Shown here piece by piece: positions 17,710 through 29,884 of a stretch of DNA of 64,000 nt; positions within the stretch are counted from its first letter, which is position 1, and each line of letters starts with the position of its first letter. Both the position numbers and the translations under genes were made by a program. The DNA comes from Azoarcus indigens. Its GTDB lineage: Bacteria; Pseudomonadota; Gammaproteobacteria; Burkholderiales; Rhodocyclaceae. A model generated the notes under the pieces. The model did not search any database. It was not told where the DNA came from and was given only the letters and a program-made list of their open reading frames with translations. The stretch spans positions 1 through 64,000 of the forward strand of contig NZ_SNVV01000006.1 of assembly GCF_004361735.1 (NCBI RefSeq), in the 5' to 3' direction.

Positions 17710-18470
17710 TCAGCCGCTGACCTGGTGCCGCGACAGGATGAAGCCGAAGCCGCGCACCGCCCGCAGCGGCAGTGCCTCGCCGGTCTCGCTCTGGATCTTG
17801 CGTCGCAGCCGGCTCACCAGCATGTCCAGCCGGTGGTTGAGGTAGTAGTCGGGGCGGTGGCCCATCGCCTCCACCAGCACTTCGCGCCGCACCACCTCGT
17901 TGGCCTGGTTGAACAGGCACTGGATGAAGAGCCGCTCCGACGGCGTCAGCGACACCGAGCGCCCGCCGGGCGACACCAGCGCCCAGCCATCCACCGTCAG
18001 CACCCACTCCGGCGCCGGCGCGGCCGGCTGCGGCGCGCGCACCGGCTGCGGCTCGGCCTCGCCGCCGGCGGGGACCACCGCCATCCGCCGCCGCACGCTC
18101 ACCAGTGTCACCGCCAGTTCGCGCAGGTCCGCCGGCTTGGACAGCCAGGCGTCCGCGCCGCCCATCAGGCCGCGCACCCGGTCTTCCACGCCGCGGCGGC
18201 CGGACAGGATGACGATGCCGACGTTGCTGATGGAGCGCAGGTGCTCGGTCACCGAAAGCCATCCTCGCCCGGCAGGCCGATGTCCACCACGACGATGTCG
18301 CAGCGCGACTTCAGCATGCCGCGATACAACTCGCGCGGATCGGAAAAGGTCTGCACGGCGAAGCCGAAGTCCCCCAGGCCGAGGCCGATCTCTTCGCGCA
18401 GGTCTTCATCGTCCTCGACGACGAAGACCTGGATGCCAGCGCCTAGGCGCGTGTCTTCCAGGACGTTCAT
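17710..18470 (-). pseudogene. OmpR/PhoB-type response regulator split by a one-base frameshift
   Basis: The N-terminal part (from ATG 18470) carries a receiver with acidic pocket VEDDED (residues 18-23), phosphoacceptor Asp63 in VVVDIGLPG and then stops at about 18249. The second part (18252 to 17710, other frame) continues the receiver exactly (ILSGRR, LSKPAD) and has a winged-helix DNA-binding domain of OmpR type (SLTPSERLFIQ to GFGFIL). Joining the two by adding one base at GGCTTTCGGTGACC (about 18245-18260) gives a full regulator of about 253 residues. This is a real disruption, a sequencing error in a T run, or a recoding site. It lies downstream of the carbonic-anhydrase-like gene on the same strand. 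Confidence 0.8.
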
Positions 18471-18629
18471 ATCCACCAAGATTCGAGTGCCGCAACACGG
18501 CGAAGGGGAGATGGCTGCCGGGCGGCGCCGCGATGGCCCCGCCCGGACGGGCAGGCTCCGCCCGCGGGCGGGCATCCTAACCCGGCACGGCGGACGGGTA
18601 CCGTTGCATCCATCACGCCGGGCACGCAA

Positions 18630-20168
18630 TCAGCGCGATTCGAGCAGCAAACGGCCGTTGCCGGGCTGCAGCGGGCGGATGTTGCGCGGATAGAGGCGGC
18701 TGAAGATGGCGATCTGCTCGTCCGACACCGGCACCGGCTGCTTCAGCACCACCCAGCTCACGCCCTCGGTGCAAGGCGGCGTGGATAACGAACCGAGGTA
18801 GAGATAGTGGGCCGGGCTGGCGGGCAGGAAGGCGCCCAGGTCCATCATGCCGGCGGGCATGTAGTTGCTGCCCTTTTCCAGCGGCAGATTGTTCAGCACC
18901 GCCTGCAGCAGCGGATTGGGCTGGGTGCCGCGCTCCAGCAGCACCGAGACGATGGCGATGCGGCCGTCGAAATCCCGGTGCAGGAACTGCACCGACATGT
19001 CGGAAGCCTGGCCGCCGATGCGCACCTCCGAGGGCCGATGGATGGTGAAGGAGTCCAGCGCGTAGCGCTGGCCGCGCAGCTCGATGCCCATGCCCTCGCC
19101 CACCGTCACCCGCAGGGTGTTGCCGGTGTCGGCGATGCGGAAGCGGGTCGGACGGTAGTCGAACTTCACCGGCTCCAGGTCCACCGCCACGCCGTCGCGC
19201 AGGTCTATCGGCGATTGCCGCAAGCCCTCGGCGCACAGCCGCCAGTCGGGCCGCAGCTTGCCCCAGTTGTCCGGGCCGGCCTCACCGTCGTAGCGCCAGC
19301 CTTCGCCGGCCATGAGCACCGCCGTGGGGCGGGCGGGCTGGGCCGGCGCTGCCGCGGCGGCGTGGCCGCTCGCCGGCGCGCCGGCATGGGTGGCCACCGC
19401 CGGCCGGTGCTGCGCCGGGGCGTGCGGGGCGGTGCTGGCGGCCGGCGTCGGCCGGCTGGCGGCGGGCTGCGGCTGGCGCGGCATCGGCGTCGCCGCCTCG
19501 CCGCTGCCTTCGGTGGCGGCGGCCGGCTGCGCCTCCTGCGCGTTCGGCTGGAACTGGGCGGAACGCACCGGCGCCGGCCGGTCCACCTGGGCGTTCTCCA
19601 GCGCGCGGGCACCGGAGGGCGTGGTTTCCGCCCGCCGCGGTGCTTGCTGCACCGTTGCCCGGCTGGGCGGCGTGGCCGGCGTCGCCCGCTGCGGCGGCGC
19701 CTTCACCTCTGCCTTGGCCGGCGCGGCAGGCGCCGCGGCACGGGCGGCCTGCTGCGCCACCTTGTCCAGCTCAGACACCGTGGGCGGGCGGCAGACTTCT
19801 CGCCACATACGCTCGTCCACCGAGTTGCGGGTGATGGCCACCGGCTCCTGATCGGCCGCGGCCTCCTCGCGTATCACCCTGTCCAGCGAATCCATGAACA
19901 CCCGCTTCACCGTGAGGAAGCTGCGGTTCATGCAGTCGTAACGGTTGAGCGCCTTGATGGTGGAGTAGCCGGCGGTGCGCGACTCCTCCAGCGATAGCAC
20001 GATGCGGCCCCAGGCCACCTTGGTGCCGCGGTCCGAGTCGATGATGGTGCCGCGGTCTATCTCGATGCGCCGGTCGCGGTCGCTGAGCACCAGCTGCCAA
20101 TCGTCGGCGGCAGCGGGCAGCGCAAGCGGCAGGAGCAAGGCGGTGGCGAGCAGGTGGAGGGGCTTCAT
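18630..20168 (-). CDS. Surface-adhesin-E-like / alpha-carbonic-anhydrase-like fusion, zinc site degraded
   Basis: Exported 512-residue protein. Signal peptide about 1-21 (LPAAADD). An N-terminal domain (about 22-125) resembles surface-adhesin protein E; a long Ala/Pro linker (about 145-290) follows. The C-terminal part (about 295-512) clearly follows the alpha-carbonic anhydrase fold with WGKLRPDW, QSPIDL and STPPCTEGVSWVVL. In active enzymes the zinc is held by HxH and a later His. Here these positions read T375-I-H377 and Q394 (in MSVQFLH), so two of three ligands are missing and hydration activity is unlikely. Start at 20168 gives the signal peptide. It may be a binding or adhesin protein; that role is inference. 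Confidence 0.82.
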   Translation of the reverse strand: MKPLHLLATALLLPLALPAAADDWQLVLSDRDRRIEIDRGTIIDSDRGTKVAWGRIVLSLEESRTAGYSTIKALNRYDCMNRSFLTVKRVFMDSLDRVIREEAAADQEPVAITRNSVDERMWREVCRPPTVSELDKVAQQAARAAAPAAPAKAEVKAPPQRATPATPPSRATVQQAPRRAETTPSGARALENAQVDRPAPVRSAQFQPNAQEAQPAAATEGSGEAATPMPRQPQPAASRPTPAASTAPHAPAQHRPAVATHAGAPASGHAAAAAPAQPARPTAVLMAGEGWRYDGEAGPDNWGKLRPDWRLCAEGLRQSPIDLRDGVAVDLEPVKFDYRPTRFRIADTGNTLRVTVGEGMGIELRGQRYALDSFTIHRPSEVRIGGQASDMSVQFLHRDFDGRIAIVSVLLERGTQPNPLLQAVLNNLPLEKGSNYMPAGMMDLGAFLPASPAHYLYLGSLSTPPCTEGVSWVVLKQPVPVSDEQIAIFSRLYPRNIRPLQPGNGRLLLESR

Positions 20169-20360
20169 CGGCAGCGGTCCGGGTGGCTTCGAACAATACA
20201 ACGACACCCGGCAGGGATACTTGAGCACGGCGCGCCAAACGGCATTTTGCGACGGACTTCCTTGTTCGCCGCCACCGCCATCGGCCATCATGCCCTGCCG
20301 TTCCATCTTCCCCCCATTCGCGGCCCGACTGACAACCCGCCATACCAACCGCCCCTGACG

Positions 20361-22493
20361 ATGCCAGCCGACCTCCCGCCCCGCCGAGCCCGCCTGCCGC
20401 AAGCGCCATGGCTGCGCCTCCTGGCCCTGCTCTTCGGCCTGCTGGCGCTGGGCAGCGCTGCCGCCCAGGCGCCGGCCGCAGACTGCCAGGCCGCCGCGCT
20501 GACGGCCGGCGACGGCCTGCGCGGCAGCGTGCCACTGGCCGGCCGGCTGATGGCGGTGGACGACCGCGGCAAGCGCCTGGACATCGGCAGCGTGACGGCC
20601 GCGCCCGGCTTCGCCCCGGTGGCCGGCGCCGTGCATACCCGCAGCGGCGGCGGCAGCACCTGGTTCCGCCTGTGCCTGCAACGCGCCGCCGACGCCCCCG
20701 CCCAATGGATGCTGACGGTGCTACCGCCCTACCTGGGCGAGGTGGCGCTCTACTCGCCGCTCGGCGACGGCGGCTTCCGGCTGCAGCGGCAGGGCGCCGC
20801 CCTCCCCCGCCAGGACGACGGCCTTTCCTACCGCGGTTTCTCCTTCACCATGGACCTGCCGGCAGACGCGCCGGCCATCCATTACCTGCAGGTGAGCACC
20901 ACCACCTCGATGCGCGCCGAGCTCGGCCTGTTCCAGCCCGCCGGCCTGTTCGCGGAGGTGAGCCGCGACGCCGGCGGCTTCGGCTTCTACCTCGGCATGC
21001 TGGTGCTGGTGGTGGCCATCAACGGCATCTTCTGGCTGTGGCTGCGCGACCCCGCCCAGCTGCTGTACGCCGGCACGGTGGCGGCCATCGGCCTGTTCGC
21101 CGCCATCACCTCCGGCTACGCCGGCCTGCTGCTGCCCTGGCCGGTGGACATGCGCCTCGCCTATGCGCTGAGCGGCTGCCTGATGTGGGCCCTGGGCGGC
21201 CTGTACTTCTCCACCACCCTCAAGCTGCGCCACCGCTACCCACGGCGCTGGCAGCTGAACCGCGCCATCGTGCTGGCCTATTGCCTCGGCGCGCTGGCCA
21301 TCGTCCTGCAACCCGGGCTGGTGTTGCGCGGGGTCCTGCACCTGGTGATGCTGGGCCACATGGCGCTGGTGGTGTCCACCGCCATCGACACCTACCGCCG
21401 CTACCCGCCGCTGCGCCTCTACATCCTCGCCTTCCTGCCGCTGGTGCTCAGCCTGGTGGTGGTGATCGTCGGCAGCGAACTGGGCCTGGACGCCGGCTCG
21501 CCGGCCCTGCTGCTGCACGGCAGCAGCCTGATCCATGTGGTGCTGCTGAACATCGTGCTGGTGCGGCGGGTGTTCGAGGCCGAGCGCGAACGCCGCGATG
21601 CCCAGGCCACCGCGCTGCGGCTGGCGCAGGAAAGCGAACGGGTGCTGGAGCAGCGGGTGGAGGAGCGCACCCGCAGCCTGGATGCCGCCAACGGCCGGCT
21701 CACCCAGGAGGTGGCGGAGCGCCGCGCGGTGGAGCGCAAGCTGCAGCAGGCGCTGGAGGCGGAACAGCAGGCCAATGGCGCGCTGCGTCGCTTCCTTTCC
21801 ATGGTTTCCCATGAGTTCCGCACCCCGCTCGCCACCATACAGCTGAGCGCCCAGCGCCTGAGCCGCGCCCTGCAGGAGCAGGCGCCGGAGCTGCTGCCGC
21901 AGCCGGCCAAGATCGTGCGCAACGTCGGCCGCCTGCTCGGCCTCATCGACAACCTGCTGGCCGAGGACCGCCTGGGCGCGGCGGCGATGAACCCGCGCAT
22001 GGAGTACCTGGACCTCGCCCGCCACCTGCGCCTGCGCTACGGCGAACACGCCGGCGGGCGCGTCGGCCTGCAGTTGCCGCGCGGCGGGGTGATCGTGCTG
22101 GGCGACCCGCAGCTGCTGGACATCGCCATCTCCAACCTGATCGACAACGCCCTCAAGTACTCCCCCGCCAGCGCCCCGGTAAACGTGAGCCTGGCGGTGG
22201 TCGACGATCTCGTGGAAGTGAAGGTGAGCGACCAGGGCCCCGGCATCCCCGAGGGCGAGCGGGAACGCATCTTCGACAAGTATTACCGGCAGGACCGCGT
22301 CAGCACCAAACCCGGCACCGGCCTCGGCCTGCACCTGGCGCGCGAGTTCGCCCGCCGCCACGGCGGCGACCTGACGCTGGCCGAGGCGCAGGCCGGCCAG
22401 GAGGGCGGCGCCACCTTCGTGCTGCACCTGCCGCTGGCCATCAGCCGCCCGTCCTCCAACGAATCCGGCGACAGCGACGGCCTCGCAGCCTGA
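20361..22493 (+). CDS. 7TM-DISM histidine kinase
   Basis: Membrane sensor kinase of 710 residues. It has a signal-like N-terminus, an extracytoplasmic 7TMR-DISM domain (about 45-200), seven hydrophobic helices (about 205-410), a coiled coil (about 415-470), and the kinase core. Phosphoacceptor His484 lies in SMVSHEFRTPL. The N box NLIDNALKYSP, G1 DQGPGIPEGE and G2 GTGLGLHLA of the ATPase are intact. Start at 20361 (MPADLPP) is used because it directly precedes the signal-like segment. It is divergent from the carbonic-anhydrase-like gene, beyond which lies the frameshifted OmpR-type regulator, its most likely partner. If the regulator is truly broken this kinase may be orphaned. Confidence 0.88.
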   Translation: MPADLPPRRARLPQAPWLRLLALLFGLLALGSAAAQAPAADCQAAALTAGDGLRGSVPLAGRLMAVDDRGKRLDIGSVTAAPGFAPVAGAVHTRSGGGSTWFRLCLQRAADAPAQWMLTVLPPYLGEVALYSPLGDGGFRLQRQGAALPRQDDGLSYRGFSFTMDLPADAPAIHYLQVSTTTSMRAELGLFQPAGLFAEVSRDAGGFGFYLGMLVLVVAINGIFWLWLRDPAQLLYAGTVAAIGLFAAITSGYAGLLLPWPVDMRLAYALSGCLMWALGGLYFSTTLKLRHRYPRRWQLNRAIVLAYCLGALAIVLQPGLVLRGVLHLVMLGHMALVVSTAIDTYRRYPPLRLYILAFLPLVLSLVVVIVGSELGLDAGSPALLLHGSSLIHVVLLNIVLVRRVFEAERERRDAQATALRLAQESERVLEQRVEERTRSLDAANGRLTQEVAERRAVERKLQQALEAEQQANGALRRFLSMVSHEFRTPLATIQLSAQRLSRALQEQAPELLPQPAKIVRNVGRLLGLIDNLLAEDRLGAAAMNPRMEYLDLARHLRLRYGEHAGGRVGLQLPRGGVIVLGDPQLLDIAISNLIDNALKYSPASAPVNVSLAVVDDLVEVKVSDQGPGIPEGERERIFDKYYRQDRVSTKPGTGLGLHLAREFARRHGGDLTLAEAQAGQEGGATFVLHLPLAISRPSSNESGDSDGLAA

Positions 22494-22688
22494 GGCCGCC
22501 GCGCAAGACGGGCCTCACCCGGGCGGCGTCACGCCCCGCCGAGAACCCCAGCCCGGGCAGCAGGCCACGACGACCACGCCAGGCCCGCACGCGCGCCGCC
22601 TCCCGTTGACAACGCCATATTCCCGCCCGACACCGCCGCCGGCCAGCTTGTCAGCCCCCGGCGCATCCAGTATCTTCCGACGCTTGCC

Positions 22689-25685
<2,997 letters not shown>

Positions 25686-25711
25686 CGCTGCAGGCTTCTG
25701 ACGCAAAGGAA

Positions 25712-25738
25712 ACGGGCCGCGATTGCGGCCCGTTTTTC
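25712..25738 (+). terminator. Intrinsic terminator of thiDC
   Basis: Perfect 9-bp stem ACGGGCCGC / GCGGCCCGT with loop GATT, followed by TTTTCTTTG, starting 27 bases after the thiC stop. Confidence 0.95.
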
Positions 25739-25804
25739 TTTGTGCTGCCGTATTGCTTGCCGGAGGCGGCGCTACAGCCATGGCGCCGCCACGGCCGCCC
25801 TCGC

Positions 25805-28183
25805 TCAGAAGTCGTAGCGCAGCCTGGCGGTGAGGGTGTGGGCGTCGAAATCCGCCTTGCCGGTGTAGTCGTAGCCCAGCGAGAAGGTCAGCGCCTGCTG
25901 CTGGTAATCCACGCCAAGGCCCACTTCGTAGCTGTTGCGGACGGCTTTCGCACCGTGGGTCACGAAGGGCGTATTGCCGAGCACGAAGGTGGAGGTGGAC
26001 TTCGCCTCGTCGGCGGCGAAGTCGTGATAGGCCATCAGCTTCGCCTGCGGCCGCAGGGTGCCGCTGCCCACCTCGAAGCTGCCCGCCAGCCGGACGCCGG
26101 CACCCAGTTCGGCCACCTCGTAGCGCTGGCGCTGCACATGCAGCGCCGCCGCCGAGCCCTTCTCACGGTAGCTGTCGAGATCCACCCGCACATAGCGCAC
26201 CGCCAGCCGCGGCTCGACCAGCAAGCCCTTGCCCGGGCGGAAGGTGTAGCCGCCGGCCAGATTGAGGCCGAGCACGTCGCTGTCGTAGTCACCCTTCGCA
26301 GTGGTACCGGCCACATGGCGCTTGCTGTCATTACGGTTGATGCCGTAGCTCAGGCCGGCATCGACGAAGTAAGCGCCGTGCTCGAAGCTGCCGTACAGCG
26401 TCAGCGCATGGCCGTCCACATCGGTGGTGTTGCCGCCATCGCTGCGGACGTCGCTGTGCAGATAGCTGTAGGCCGCGCCCAGGGTGAAGGCTTCGCCCAG
26501 ACGGCCATCCGCCCCGACGGCGATGCCGCTGCTGTATGCGTTGAAGCCGGCCACGCCACTGCGCACGCCCTGGTCGGCATCGCTGTAGAGCACCTGCGCC
26601 CAGGCGCCGACATCTTTCAGCGCATCGCCGGAGGCAGCGCCACGCAGACCGCCCATGCGGTTGCCGGTGGCGTTGCCGATGATGCCCTGGCCGCTGGTGG
26701 CGGCATGGCTGGCGCCGCCGTTGACGTCCGGCGGCAACTGTTCGACCAGCCGCTTCAGCGCGGCCGGATCCTGCGATGCAGCCACATAGGCAAGGAAGAG
26801 CGGATCGTCGGGCGCTAGCTGCGCCAGCTGGCCGGCGACATCGCTGAAGGCGGCGCCGGCGCGCTGGGCGTTCTGGCTGCCGCCTATCTCTGCGATGACG
26901 CCGCCGACTTCACCTCCAACCTTGGGGCTGACCACCGCCACGATGCTGTTGCCCTGAACCGCATAGGAATCGACGTCGAGCAGGAGCGAACGGCTGATGA
27001 CGCTGACGCCGCCGTTCTGCAGCGTGCCGGCTTCCAGCAACGTGTAGCTGCTGCCTTCGGCGAGGAAATCGGTGGCCTGGGCGGCGAGGCGGATCTGCGA
27101 ACCGCTGGCGAATTCGGCGGTGCCGGATACCGCGACGATGGCCGCCGAGGTGCTCGTCGCTGCGCTCAGGTTGAGGTCCAGCGAGGAGCCGGCGGCAACA
27201 CCGAGATTGCCCTCGATGGCGGAATGCGCCGCACCGAATTCCAGGTGGCCGGCGCTGGCCCCGCCCACCCGCACCCAGCCGCCTTCGCGCATCCGGATGT
27301 CGGCCACGCCGTCGTCCGGATCGCTGTTCGCCAACTGGAGTTCGCCATTGAAGTGCACCTGGCCGCTGACGACGATTTCGCTGAGACCGAACAGATCACC
27401 GCTGATGGTGCCGGCGTCCCACAGGAGTTTCACGTTGCCGGCAAGCGGATTGACGTCTATCGCCTCGTCGGCGGAGAGGATGTCGCCGCTGTTCCGGATC
27501 ACCAGCGTGCCCGAGGAGCCTTCATCGCCGATGGTGAAGGCGTTGATGCGGATCGCCGCGTCGTCTGTCCGGATCAGGCCGGTGTTGACGATGTGGGCCG
27601 GCGAGGCGGCGAAGTGCGCGTTCTCGACCGCCAGTCCGACTGCGTCATGTCCATGAGCCACGACGGAGCCATGGTTCTCGATGCCGCCGAGACTGAGTTC
27701 CTCCCATTCGCTTCCAAGCTCTATCGCCGCAGCTTCAGCATCGTCCGCGCGGACTTCGATGTAACCATGGTTGATGAGCTTGCCCAGTATCTCGCCGCTC
27801 GTCACCGACAGTCCCCACACGCCATCGTCGTACTGATCGGCAACCACGTCCTCGATCTCGATCCGGCCAGTTGCGGCGTGGATCAAGTCGCCCTGAATCT
27901 GCATGAACTCCAGGCTGGCGCCCGAAACGTCATTGCCCCGCAAGGTGATCGTCGCATCCAGGGTCAGTCCCTGCTCGAAGACGTCGTCGGTGAAGCGCAC
28001 CGGCGTGTTCTCGCCCGCGTTGCTGCTGTAGCTCCCCGTCACGCGAACCGGTTCGCCGTATGTCGTCCAGCTGCTGTTGATGCGATTGTCGTTATCCAGA
28101 ACCAGTGTCTGCGCCGACACCGGCAATGCCATTGCCGACAGGGCCAGCGCCAGAACCTTCTTGCGATGCTTCAGGTACGCCAT
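25805..28183 (-). CDS. Autotransporter (type V secretion) protein
   Basis: Outer-membrane protein of 792 residues with a signal peptide (about 1-25, ALPVSAQ), a passenger of beta-helix type repeats (about 26-500) with N-H-G-x-I/V turns and few aromatic residues, and a C-terminal autotransporter beta domain (about 530-792) beginning near GAWAQVLYSD and ending ARLRYDF with the terminal Phe read by the BAM complex. The passenger has no protease triad that I can see, so an adhesin or structural role is more likely. Start at 28183 with GAGGAAAG upstream. A strong sigma-70 type promoter is at 28372-28401. Stands alone between thiC and the M48 gene. Confidence 0.9.
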   Translation of the reverse strand: MAYLKHRKKVLALALSAMALPVSAQTLVLDNDNRINSSWTTYGEPVRVTGSYSSNAGENTPVRFTDDVFEQGLTLDATITLRGNDVSGASLEFMQIQGDLIHAATGRIEIEDVVADQYDDGVWGLSVTSGEILGKLINHGYIEVRADDAEAAAIELGSEWEELSLGGIENHGSVVAHGHDAVGLAVENAHFAASPAHIVNTGLIRTDDAAIRINAFTIGDEGSSGTLVIRNSGDILSADEAIDVNPLAGNVKLLWDAGTISGDLFGLSEIVVSGQVHFNGELQLANSDPDDGVADIRMREGGWVRVGGASAGHLEFGAAHSAIEGNLGVAAGSSLDLNLSAATSTSAAIVAVSGTAEFASGSQIRLAAQATDFLAEGSSYTLLEAGTLQNGGVSVISRSLLLDVDSYAVQGNSIVAVVSPKVGGEVGGVIAEIGGSQNAQRAGAAFSDVAGQLAQLAPDDPLFLAYVAASQDPAALKRLVEQLPPDVNGGASHAATSGQGIIGNATGNRMGGLRGAASGDALKDVGAWAQVLYSDADQGVRSGVAGFNAYSSGIAVGADGRLGEAFTLGAAYSYLHSDVRSDGGNTTDVDGHALTLYGSFEHGAYFVDAGLSYGINRNDSKRHVAGTTAKGDYDSDVLGLNLAGGYTFRPGKGLLVEPRLAVRYVRVDLDSYREKGSAAALHVQRQRYEVAELGAGVRLAGSFEVGSGTLRPQAKLMAYHDFAADEAKSTSTFVLGNTPFVTHGAKAVRNSYEVGLGVDYQQQALTFSLGYDYTGKADFDAHTLTARLRYDF

Positions 28184-28371
28184 CTCTTTGCTTTCCTCTT
28201 CGAACAAAACCCGGCCTCCACTAAGCGCGTACGGCGCACGAGTACAGCGCGGCCAAGGCTGGACAAGCAGCCTTGATCGCCTGGACGGCACGACTGAAGA
28301 CGGGGACCGTGGGGGTGTCGCCTGCCGGATGGCCGGCAAAATGAAATATTCACTTACATTAATGACGAAAA

Positions 28372-28401
28372 ATTATCATTCGACAAAAACATATATGTCA
28401 A
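28372..28401 (-). promoter_or_regulatory. Sigma-70-type promoter of the autotransporter gene
   Basis: On the minus strand TTGACA (28401-28396) is followed after 18 bases by GATAAT (28377-28372). This predicts a start near 28365 and a leader of about 180 bases. The surrounding 80 bases are strongly AT-rich, unlike the rest of the window. An AATGA...TCATT inverted repeat overlaps the -10, a possible repressor site. Confidence 0.7.
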
Positions 28402-28862
28402 TGAACTTGTGGCAACAAAGAGAGGAATAGCGGCGCGAAGAGGGTGATGCGCGGAGCGTCATCGGCTCGCCAGGCAGCCCTTTGGACGGCTCGTCGCACG
28501 CGGGCATGTGCGAACGGCGTCGAGCGGACTCTGTGACAGAGGATGCAATGCCAACTGCACGGAAGCGAACCGGAGGGAATCGGGGCCCGGCGGCTGCGGG
28601 CAGGATGGGCGCCCTGCGCCTTCGCCCTCAGCCAGAGCGCATGCATCAGCGCGGTTCCGCCAGGACCTGGAACCACAGGAGCGATACTCGCCGCCCCGCC
28701 AATTTCATGCCATATAGATGCAGGTGCTCGCGGACTCTGGCAAACGTGGGGATTGCGAAAAAGGCAGGCTCATGGGAGGAAAGCCTCGCCGCCTGCTCCA
28801 CGGCTGCCGCGCGAACGAAGTAGTACCGGCCCCGGCCGACAGGAAGCCGGGGCCTTCAGCGA
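28402..28862. other. Intergenic gap, only a hairpin seen
   Basis: No gene supported. A 9-bp hairpin GGCCCCGGC / GCCGGGGCC (28828-28854) lies just after the stop of the minus-strand protease gene and may end its transcript, although no T run follows. Confidence 0.45.
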
Positions 28863-29612
28863 TCAACCCAGCTGCGTACGCATCCGCGCCGCGCGCGCCG
28901 CCGGCGCCGGGTGAGTGGACAACCAGCCACCACCGCCACCGCCGGAGAGCTTGTCCAGCTTCTCCAGCGCGCTCACCGCCGCCTGGCGGTCGTAACCGTG
29001 GCTGCGCAGGAAACCCATGGCGTAGTCATCGGCCTCGTTTTCGTTGGACTGGGAATGCTGCGACTTCACCACGTTCTCGAACAGCGCCCCGAGCTGGGAG
29101 TCGGCCAGCTTCCTGGCATCGCCGCCGCTGGCGGCCACGGCCTGGCGCAGGCCGCCGGTGGCCAGCGCCATCTGCATGCGCTTCTTGGAATGGCCGGCCT
29201 TGATGTGGCCGATCTCGTGGCCGATGACGTAGCGGACTTCGTCGTCGCTCATCATGTCCATCAGCCCGCTGTACAGCCGCACCGTGCCGTCGCCCATGGC
29301 GAAGGCGTTGACGTCCTCGGTGAGATAGACCTTGAAGTTGAGGTCCAGGCCATCATGGCTCTCCAGCCCGCGGGTGAGCTTGGCGAGACGCTTGCCATAG
29401 GGGCTGTCGGCGGCCGCGACCACGTTGCCGGCGTCCATCTCCTGGCTCATCTGGCTGTAATAGGCGATGAGCTCGCCGTCATCCACCGTCGCCGCATCGG
29501 TAAAGGATTTCGCAGCACCGAGCGCGCGACCGAGATCGAAGGCTGACACCGGCCCGGCCATCGAAACGCCCAGCACCAGCAGACAGTGACGCAGCATCTC
29601 TCGACGTTCCAT
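28863..29612 (-). CDS. M48-family periplasmic metalloprotease (LoiP/YggG-like)
   Basis: Protein of 249 residues with an N-terminal signal segment (about 5-24). The zinc site is complete: HEIGH near residue 132 in VIGHEIGHIKAGH, and the third ligand Glu in NENEADDYAMG near residue 193. The short length and the STHP motif near the C-terminus (WLSTHPAPAARAARM) match the small M48 proteases such as LoiP and BepA-type chaperone-proteases. No lipobox Cys is present, so it is probably soluble in the periplasm. Start at 29612; an upstream ribosome site is weak. The role would be turnover of misfolded envelope proteins. Confidence 0.88.
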   Translation of the reverse strand: MERREMLRHCLLVLGVSMAGPVSAFDLGRALGAAKSFTDAATVDDGELIAYYSQMSQEMDAGNVVAAADSPYGKRLAKLTRGLESHDGLDLNFKVYLTEDVNAFAMGDGTVRLYSGLMDMMSDDEVRYVIGHEIGHIKAGHSKKRMQMALATGGLRQAVAASGGDARKLADSQLGALFENVVKSQHSQSNENEADDYAMGFLRSHGYDRQAAVSALEKLDKLSGGGGGGWLSTHPAPAARAARMRTQLG

Positions 29613-29884
29613 TCCTCATTCTCCAGTTATGCCAAACGGCGGACGCGGATTATGCCCTTAGTGTTCGAAGGACGACAAAGCCGGCACAAATGGAAACCAT
29701 TTGCTTGAGGCTCAAAGCACTTTCCCTCCAGGCCGTGCGCCTCGTCCGCCGCAGGCCCGGGCAGCGAGGGAGCAGTCCGCCTGCCGCCCGCCGCAGGCAC
29801 CGCCCGCGTCGCACCGCCCAATAGTGCCCTTCTTGGCCCCGACAACGGCGGCTACAATCTCGCGGTTAAGCTTCCTGCACCCGC

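Noticed and set aside
28398-28830. Several short frames in the gap after the autotransporter promoter
   Set aside because: They overlap each other in many frames, with no ribosome site or recognisable product.
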